DNA from: Poecilobothrus nobilitatus
Taxonomy: Eukaryota > Arthropoda > Insecta > Diptera > Dolichopodidae
Direction: 5' to 3'
Assembly: GCA_947095535.1 (NCBI GenBank)
Contig: OX352772.1
Location: 119,406,191-119,470,190, forward strand
Length of the DNA: 64,000 bases
Positions 56,331 to 64,000 of this stretch are shown one piece after another. Within the stretch, counting starts at the first letter, position 1; every line of letters begins with the position of its first letter. The notes under the pieces are model-generated. The model was given only the letters and a program-made list of their open reading frames with translations, was not told the DNA's origin and did no database searches. Both the position numbers and the translations under genes were made by a program.

Positions 56331-56714
56331 CGGATGTGACAAACCAAAATTATTATTTATATCATTTGCATTATAATAGTAGCTACTAGAATGAAACATT
56401 ATGTAAATGAATGTTTAAGAATGTAAAAAGAATTTAAAATAATTAAAGGATTTTATTTAAATCATCAAAAGATATAATTTTAACTACCTTATCATCCTCC
56501 GTTTTTCTTAAGAACATTGAAGAATTTCTTACCCATAAAAATTTATACCTTTTCTTTTTTATTATGTTGAAATGCATTCGCTTATAAATGAAATTGTTTT
56601 CTTTCATTTATATTTTGTGTAAAACCTTAAAGGTGTTATAACATATTTTTGTATATACAAAAAATTACATACTTAACTTTAAAAGTGGGTTTTTCGAATT
56701 TCAAAAAACAAATA
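56331..56714. other. AT-rich DNA, local duplication
   Basis: No gene. The part GCATTCGCTTATAAATGAAA (56573) to ATTACATACTTAACTT (about 56692) recurs in modified form at 57096-57185. Confidence 0.4.
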
Positions 56715-57565
56715 TAAAAAAAATGATTAATCATTTTTATTTCAATATATCATATTTTTACATTTTTATAATTAAAAAACCTTTATATTAAAATGGTCAC
56801 CAACCAATTTGAAAATTTTTTTCTAAATTTTTATTTTATTTTAGATCTTGCATATACAAAAAGTAAAATTTAAATTTTTAATATGTTTTTACATCTCGAA
56901 GTTAATTTTATTAAAATTTTATATAAAGCACTGCTGAGAATAAAAATTTAGTTAGAGTTGTCTAGTTAGTCCAACACAACAAGTTACCTACTTACGAGTC
57001 CAGTAGTGTTTGGATGGACGAAACACTCCAAAATGAACTTCTTTTTGAAGTTAAAAAAAGAAATAAGAATGGTAATTGTGGCAGGAATATCAATGCATTC
57101 GCTCATAAATGAAAGTTTTTTCTTGTGTAAAGCCTTAAAGGTGTTATAAAATTTTTTTGTATGTTCAAAAAATTACATACTTAACTTATAATCTGATTAT
57201 TTAAAATTTTTTTGTTTATAGTCTTTATTATTTTTGACGTATGCACTCGTATATTTTGCAGCTTATTGAGTTGGTAAGTAAGTATAAAATGTTTCACATT
57301 TAATAAAAACACCATCAGGATTTTTAAACTTTGAAGATCTTTCTTCAATTTTGTCAACAATATATTCTTCTTGAGATTTGATATTGAAAAATACTTCTTA
57401 ACTTAATGTGTTGACCTATTGATGTCCTTGATAAATGTTGCAAGATTAATTTTCTCCTCATCTTTTTTTTCTTCCGTTTCAAATCCTGCTTGTCTCCTCT
57501 TTTGAAAAAACTCTTCTCCATCCTCAGAAAAGTCCAATTTTCTCTTCACTTCAGATATAATTGTT
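56715..57565 (-). repeat. Repeat R, copy 2, left part
   Basis: Matches 41156-41852, with about 200 extra bases at 57025-57225. The minus-strand coding relic reads FSEDGEEFFQKRRQAGFE and KINLATFIKDINRSTH, keeping codon positions shared with copy 1. It is broken by a stop and frameshift after that. It is interrupted at 57566 by non-LTR copy B and continues at 63516. Confidence 0.65.
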
Positions 57566-57789
57566 TCTTTTTCTTTTTTTTTTTTTAAGAGGGTTGGTGG
57601 AAAACTCGAAAGTCACCCAGAGCAACTGCACGTGCTTCCTCAAGGTAGTGTTGGACTTTAACCAACCAAAACCACCCCCCTTTTAAAACCAAACTTTAGG
57701 ATGGAACCTTTAATACGAATGTACAGTTTAGTTTTGGGGATAAGGATGTGGGTAGGATAATTGGGGAAATTGGTATTGGGAAATCTGGA

Positions 57790-60669
57790 TTATGGGGGAT
57801 AGGTAGGAAAAATTGGAGGGGCATTTTGAAGAAAGATGTTAATGTTCTTCTTAAACTTAAGTAAATCGTACACATATAAATTACCAACCTTAGGGAACAT
57901 ATGTGATGGTATATGGTTCCACAAACGGGACGTGCGCATGACAAACAAATTTCCATAAGCTGTATTTCGCCATCTTGATAACTCAACATGGTAGGGATGA
58001 GCATCTGTTGCGCTCCTTGTTTCTCGTTGGAAAACTTTGAGTGGAGGCATTAATTGTTTAATTTCTTTAGAACAAGTGTTAATCCCTACGATATACCTAT
58101 AAAACAAGGTCAGTGACCCAACTGTGCGACGATGGTTGAGTGAAGTGAGCATAGAAGTTACACTGGGGTCGTTAATCAAACGAATAGCTCTGTTTTGCAC
58201 ATTATCTAAATAACCCAGTGCTGTTTGAGGCCCTGCAGCCCAAATGTGTGCATTATACTCCATTTTTGGCCTAATGTACGTTTTATAGATATTGAGAAGA
58301 TCAGATGCGGAAAAGTAAGTTTTGCAGCGATACAAAAAAACCCAAAAATTTAGCTGCATCCTTAGCTATACCAAAAATATGATTTGACCAAGTTAATTTC
58401 TGGTTTAACCCGATGCCCAGCATGTTTAAATCCGTTGAATGCTGCAAGACTTCTCCCTGAAATAGTAGGTTAGGAACGGTAATGGCTATTTTCCACGAGA
58501 TCAGACAGCATTGTTTTTTGGTGTTGAACTCAACTCTATTGACTTCACCCCATTTTTGAATTTTTGCTAAATCGTTATTTAGCTCACTAATAGTGACATT
58601 TTTTGCTGTTGTATTAATCTGGTGATTAATGTTACAGCGGCTTTGAAATACATAGGAAGCTACAAGGGTGCTGTCGTCTGCGAAACTATGAATCGGATTG
58701 GAGGTTAATGAGAGTAGGTCATTGATAAATATTAAGAAGAGAGTTGGGGATAAAACTGATCCCTGGGAGACACCAGCATTTATTTGAATTTGTCAGATGA
58801 ATATCCATCGACCAGTACACGAATCGTGCGATTCGAAAGGAAATCTCCAATCCATTTTAGAAAGACCCTACCTAGACCTAATGCTTTGCACTTTGCCAAT
58901 AGAGCATCGTGCCAAACTCGATCAAAAACCTTAGAAATATCAAGAGCAACAACATCAGACTCACTAGAATGGTGAAGGTTGATGTTTAGCTTGTCACAAA
59001 GGTAAGTAATGAGATCACCGGTGGAACGACGGGCTCTGAACCCGCGTTGACGATCATGAAGCAAACCTTACTGATCCAGGTATTTCAGAAGCTTTTGGTT
59101 CACTATTTTCTCCATTACCTTGGAGAGGACCGATGTTAGAGCAATAGGGCGGTAGTTGGAGGGATCGCTTTTATTACCTTTTTTGGGAATTGGGAAAACA
59201 TGTGCAACCATCTATTGGGTAGGATGAATACCCGAAGTGAAGGAGAGGTAGAAAAGGTTGCGCAGAGGTTTTGAAATAGTGGAGTAGGTATTTTTAAGCA
59301 CCATGATGGTTATACCATCTGGACCGGCTGACTTATTTGTATCAAGATTCCTTAAGATTTTCATCACTGCCCGCGTCCTAAAGTAAATTTTACCGAAGGA
59401 GCAGCCAGCTCCTGGAACAGAAGGTGGCATCTGAGCTGACTGTGCCAGTGTCGAATTGAAGGCGAACTGCTTGCCAAATAAGTCCGCCTTCTCTTTAGAA
59501 TCTGATACAGTTCTGTTATTTTTATCAATAAGTGTTGGAAAAGAAGACCCTCTAACGTCTTCCTTTAGACTTTTGGCAAATGACCAAAAAGATTTGCTAT
59601 TCTTAGGCATGTGGATTATTTTAAGTTTCAACTTTTGGTTGAACAAGAATTTTTGCTTATTCATAACTCTCTTGCATCTGTTTCTCACCGCTATATAGCT
59701 GTCCCTCCGACCTATTGTTTTGGTACAGTTTAAAAGCCTCCTCTTTTTTAGAAATGGCTTCTTTGCAAATACGATTAAACTAAGATTTGGGACTCCTCTT
59801 AACAGATGATTTCATGAAATGAGGGATGAATAACCTCATTCCAAGCAAAATAGTTTCACTAATCGCATTTGCAGCGAAGTTAACATTTCTGTTGCGGAAG
59901 CACAATGACCAATCAAAGGCTCTAAAAAAATCGTTAAGGTCCTCCCAATCAGCATGGCTGTAACGCCAAACTAATTTTTTGGGAGGGGACTTTTGGAGAT
60001 TGGGCTTACCCGGAAACTAGTGTTAACCAAACAATGGTCGGAGTTACCCAGGGGGCAACCAACTGAAACCACATATTTTTCAGGGTGTGTGGTGAGAAAT
60101 AGATCCAAGAGGTGACCTTCATGATTAGCACGGTGCGGGATCCTAGTGGGATTTTGGACAAGTTGAGAAAGGTGGAACAGTGTGGAGAATAGTTCAACTT
60201 GTTTCTCAATTGAGTTTTGACTCGGGGAGATGTTGCTAGAAAAATGAAGCTGGTCCCTGTTATGAATGTTGAAATCTCCCGCCAGAACAATTTCAGTTTT
60301 TGGAGATGCGTCTAAAATTTCATTGATCTGGTTCGATAGATCTTCAATTTCCATAGCAGTTTCTTGTTCATTTGAGTTGAGAGATCTGTATAGGAAACAG
60401 AAATGTATGACATGCTTTTCAACGACAATTTTGACCCAAATGTAATGAAAGGTTAGGCTAGAACATTTATATTTTGGAAGTGTGTTGAAAGCGATGTCAT
60501 TTTTTATATAGACGGCGATACCTCTTTTGGGTACGAAGTGTGAAATAAGTGAGTAGCCGGTAACATTAAAGTTATCATTGTGGTTACTGACTTGTGTTTC
60601 ACAAAGAGCTAAGACTGCTGGTTTAATTGAACTAAGATGGCAATCGACGGCATGAAAATTCGTTTGCAA
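57790..60669 (-). pseudogene. Endonuclease-RT of non-LTR copy B
   Basis: Frames 60669-59971 (QTNFHAVDCHLSSIKPAVLA, RGIAVYIKNDIAFN, EIVLAGDFNIHNRDQLHF, NSDHCLVNTS), 59688-59212 (SFWSFAKSLKEDVRG, NKSAGPDGITIMVLKNTYS), 59064-58780 (RGFRARRSTGDLITYL, VVALDISKVFDRVWHD) and 58359-57790 (YIRPKMEYNAHIWAAGPQ). QGSVLSP-like and SFADDS motifs lie near 58770-58670. It parallels copy A residue by residue and keeps endonuclease segments that copy A has lost (HNRDQLHF region). At least four frame changes. Confidence 0.85.
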
Positions 60670-60864
60670 CCCGCGTATGTTACAGAAATTAACATTAAAA
60701 GTGGTAATTTTGATGGAAAAAAATTAATAGTTATAAAAGAAAAGTTAAAATAATAAATAATAATATTAAAATTAAAATTGAAATCTAGTTTAAAATTAAA
60801 ATCAAAAGCAAAATTAAGATGAAATCAGAGTTGAGATTGTAATTAAAATCAAAATTAGACTAAA

Positions 60865-62453
60865 AACGAGGAAGAATACAGTTGCCTTTGTCAACTCTTA
60901 GATACCCGTACGAACCGTTAGTATGTTCACAGCCACTCTGCCTACAATATTATTTTTTTAATATTTTAGTATTTTAAAATAATCTGGGTGAATTTTATAA
61001 TTTCTAGAACTATGGGTTGTACACATATTCAAACTATATGTTTATATGTACATTCTTCAAAAGCAGATTCTAACCTTCCACATAACGATTATCAATCCAA
61101 AACTTTTTCAAATATTCTATAGTAACATTTAATACTAAGCGGTAAATGTATATTAAATTTACTTAGTACAAAATAATAAATATAATTTTAAATATTATAT
61201 TATATTATATTTAAATATTCCATTGACAGAATAATTTCTTATAAGTACAATAAAATACATATATGTATGTAAATACGGCGCTATATAATATACATCTATA
61301 CTCTTATGATTCATTCACTAGTGACATGTACGATATGTAAATAAATATGATATTATATAAGTATGTATATATATCAATATCATATAAATAATAATAAAAA
61401 TTCTTCAAGCAACCGTTATGTTGTTTATTTATTTACATTTTTTTGTACTACGCATTGTATCCTCAACAATTTCAAATTATCGAGTAAAACAAAATGGAAA
61501 AAATTCGTTTTAAAGAAATTTGTTAGAAAATTTGAAAAAATCAAGTAACACTTTCGTCAATTATAAAGTAACCCTATATTATTAAAAAAAGTTGTTAACA
61601 GAAATAAGAGTATAATGTTGAAGCTTTAATTTTTGTGTATTACTTCAAAAAAATTTTAACAGGTGTTCAAATTACAGGTGTTTAAATATAGGAAATTTTC
61701 AGTTTTTGACCCCTTACAGCTCCTAAACGGGGGGTGATACAAAAAAAATTTCTGAAATGACTCATACTTATTTTTAAAGATCTAACTTCTGTAAAAATTT
61801 CAGTTTCCAACTTAAACCGTTTAGAAGATAGAAGGGTTAAAGGATTTTTCAAAATTTGAGTTTCGCATAACGGTAAATTAAGACACCGTATGTCACAAAT
61901 ATATATTTATTGTATATATACTTTTAAAGCTAATAAAAGTAGTAATCGTTTGGCGTTTTCAAAATGAAGATATACCTTATACAACTTGTGCTATAACAAT
62001 TTAAATATAGAGCTTTTTTGAACCTTTGGGGAGCTGTAGCTCCGTAACGAGTGGGGCTACAAAAAAAAGTTATTAAAAATAAAATTAATATTTTTGTGAG
62101 ATCTATCAGCAGTTAAAATTTCATAGCTCTATTTCAAAAAAAATGTAGGGATCTAAAAGTTAGGTGTTCTAGAGCTACCCTAAGGCTTGGTCCAAACTAA
62201 ACCAAAAAAAATAGGGAACTTTTAAATTACTCCCAGAATATTTTGTGTAAATTTCAAGATTCTAGCTTTTTTAGTTTTTGAGTTAGCGTGCTGACGGACG
62301 GGCGAACGGACGGACGGACGGACATGGCTCAAAAGTCTTAGAATTTTTTTCTGATCCGATCCATACCTTTGGAAGTATATCTAGCTCGCTTATTTCGAGG
62401 TGTTACAAACGGAGGAGTAATTTTATTATACCCGATCCTATCGTACGGGTATA
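60865..62453 (-). mobile_element. GTCC element family 1, minus copy in the copy B leader
   Basis: Reverse complement of the family: AACGAGGAAGAATACAGTTG with the hairpin, then ATACCCGTACGAACCG, GGACGGACGGACGGAC tract near 62303-62322, and GGATCG-type end CCTATCGTACGGGTAT at 62452. The corresponding point in copy A (about 20355) has no such insertion, although the local alignment there is less clean. Confidence 0.85.
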
Positions 62454-63515
62454 ATCAATTTCGAAATTAACCAAGATCAAAATCTGACTTAAGATAAATT
62501 AAAGTATGTAAATTAAGTAATTAAATATGTATAATAGAATTTAAAGCAAAAATTAAAATTAACAAAAACTAAAATTTATTCAAAATTAAAATCAAAAGTA
62601 AAAGTGCACGATTTAAATAACCCGAAGTTGACAACACTTTAAAATAAATTACTATAAATGTCAGTAACAATACTTTATATCAAAATTACACATTACTTTT
62701 CAATACTTTTCAATATTTTGCCTTGAGTGAGCAAATGGTTTATAACAACGTTCAACAGTTTTTAACATACACTTTTAAGTGACCTTATTGAACGCAGGTA
62801 CAACCACAGACTCACCAAAAGCAAAACTTACCACCAGAAATTAATTAACTAAGTTACGGTAATTACTATGGTGGTATTAAAAAAAATGAGCGAATTGAGA
62901 GTCAAAGAAGCATCCATCACCCATCCATCCACCATCCACACCAGCATCCATCATACGTGTATGAGGGCGATGGATATATAATTGTTTTGTTTACGACAAA
63001 TTGGTATTAAGATGAAATAAATAAAAAAAGAAAAGTAAATTAATGTAAACAAAACCAACCGAGCGCGATTAATTATAAATTAAAATATAAATCAAAAAAA
63101 AATTAAAAGTTATTTAAATTTAATATACTTAGTTCGAAGAAAAATAAAAAACAAATCAAAAATAGAATAAAAAAAAAAAAATAGTTTAGTGTGTAGACAA
63201 ACCAATAAGTGTAAAAAAATAAAAAATAAAATAAAACTTGTAAATTGAACCAAGAATACTTATCTTGCCGCCATTGGAGTGCAGCCATTATAATTCAAAA
63301 TCAAAAATTAATACACCACACTTTTAAATATTTTTTATAGTGAAGGAAAAAGATAAAAAAAATTAATTAAAAAGTTCACTAATTTAATTTTATGTTAATA
63401 ATATTAGAAAAAAGATAAAAGTTCAAAAAAAAAAAAGTTTACATAAAAAAGTTTTAAACTAATTAAAAAAAAAAAACAAGTGTTGTCACTTCAAAGGTTA
63501 ACTGAACCAATGTCA

Positions 63516-64000
63516 ATGTTAAGAAGGTTTAATTTCAACTTAATTAAAAATTGAATTGAGTGATAGGTCTATATATAATTTCTTTTTATCTTTGTTTTTC
63601 TGAATTTTTTGATTTTAGATGGGGAGAAAGTTTTTTTGTAGCATCATAAAATCTCAAACATCCTAATTTTATAAAATATTTTTTACTGTTAATCTAATAA
63701 GATTTATTGGATTTTTTTTGTTAAAGATGTGTATGGTTTTGCAATAGATAAAATTTCTACACTTGTTGATTTACAAGAAGTTTCAGTTTTTTTTTTATTT
63801 TTTAAATCATTTGTGGTTTCAGCCAAATAATTAAAATATTTAACCATATTTTTCTCAAAAAATTAAAACTGTTTTGTTTTAATTTTTATAAAATAATAAA
63901 TGTTTTAAAAATGGAAATACATAAAATACAGAAAGCAGAAAAAGTTAATGCACTCAATATGTTGAACAAATTCTATGCGAAAATAGGATAAAATAAAATG
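63516..64000. repeat. Repeat R, copy 2, right part, and start of an RT relic
   Basis: AAGAAGGTTTAATTTCAACT onward matches 41853-42120. The final bases (about 63930-64000) encode KVNALNMLNKFYAKIG on the plus strand, the same junction into an RT relic as at 42060, so another RT copy probably continues outside the window. Confidence 0.65.

Larger units (their letters stand above)
57566..63512 (-). mobile_element. APE-type non-LTR retrotransposon, copy B, in repeat R
   Basis: Minus strand, 5' end near 63512 (CATTGGTTCAGTTAACC), 3' A-run at about 57577-57593. It contains the full leader, one endonuclease-RT ORF, and a GTCC element (60865-62453) inside the leader. The element without the insert is about 4.36 kb. 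The flanks rejoin to the uninterrupted repeat R at about 41852, with a possible short target duplication TGTT. Confidence 0.78.

Overview
The window is animal DNA, most likely from an insect and probably a fly. It is very AT-rich outside one GC-rich element. No intact host gene was found, and no rRNA, functional tRNA, CRISPR or prokaryotic feature. The insect/dipteran reading rests on BEL/Pao, R1-clade, Penelope-like and CR1/Jockey-type retroelements, and on abundant GTCC-microsatellite repeats built like the mini-me/DINE-1 (Helitron/Helentron-derived) repeats known from Diptera. Almost everything visible is mobile or viral DNA in a deeply nested graveyard, and nearly every reading frame is broken.

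Left third (1-19.5 kb). Bases 1-1857, minus strand, hold a relic of a midsize dsDNA virus or Polinton/adintovirus-like element: an adenovirus-type cysteine protease, an unrecognised gene, and a double-jelly-roll major capsid protein. It abuts a truncated BEL/Pao gag with a tRNA-Tyr primer site at 3.2 kb. An R1-clade non-LTR retrotransposon (about 4.25-7.97 kb, GC-rich) sits between two (TTA)n tracts. A non-LTR ORF1 relic and a GTCC repeat fragment follow. From 9.68 to 19.5 kb two similar 235-bp LTRs (tRNA-Trp primer site in the left one) enclose a larger, oppositely oriented BEL/Pao element (gag, protease, RT, RNase H, truncated integrase, tRNA-Tyr primer site). That element's leader carries a 1.8-kb GTCC-repeat insertion.

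Middle (19.5-41 kb). A plus-strand APE-type non-LTR element (copy A) is followed by Penelope-like relics, one with a GIY-YIG endonuclease. Between them lies a second virus/Polinton signature: a retrovirus-type integrase with a C-terminal chromodomain (26.7-27.56 kb). Further GTCC repeats follow. A Ty3/gypsy element (31.5-41.2 kb; SAP-domain Gag, two zinc knuckles, protease, RT, RNase H, truncated integrase) is split by two other non-LTR insertions.

Right third (41-64 kb). A repeat R carries an unrecognised coding relic and is present twice. A tandem segmental duplication (about 43.3-48.06 and 48.06-54.3 kb) contains two RT relics and a tRNA-like pol III head. The two copies differ by two clean insertions, a 1579-bp GTCC element in the right copy and a 100-bp retroposon in the left copy, so each copy supplies the empty site for the other. 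The window ends with non-LTR copy B (57.57-63.5 kb, minus), inserted into repeat R and itself carrying a GTCC element.

The genes do not work together as a pathway; what links them is order of insertion. The most useful results are the virus/Polinton relic and several internal filled/empty site pairs showing that the GTCC elements insert between T and T without target duplication, as expected for Helentron-type elements. Domain identifications were made by eye from translated motifs, and boundaries marked approximate may be off by tens of bases.
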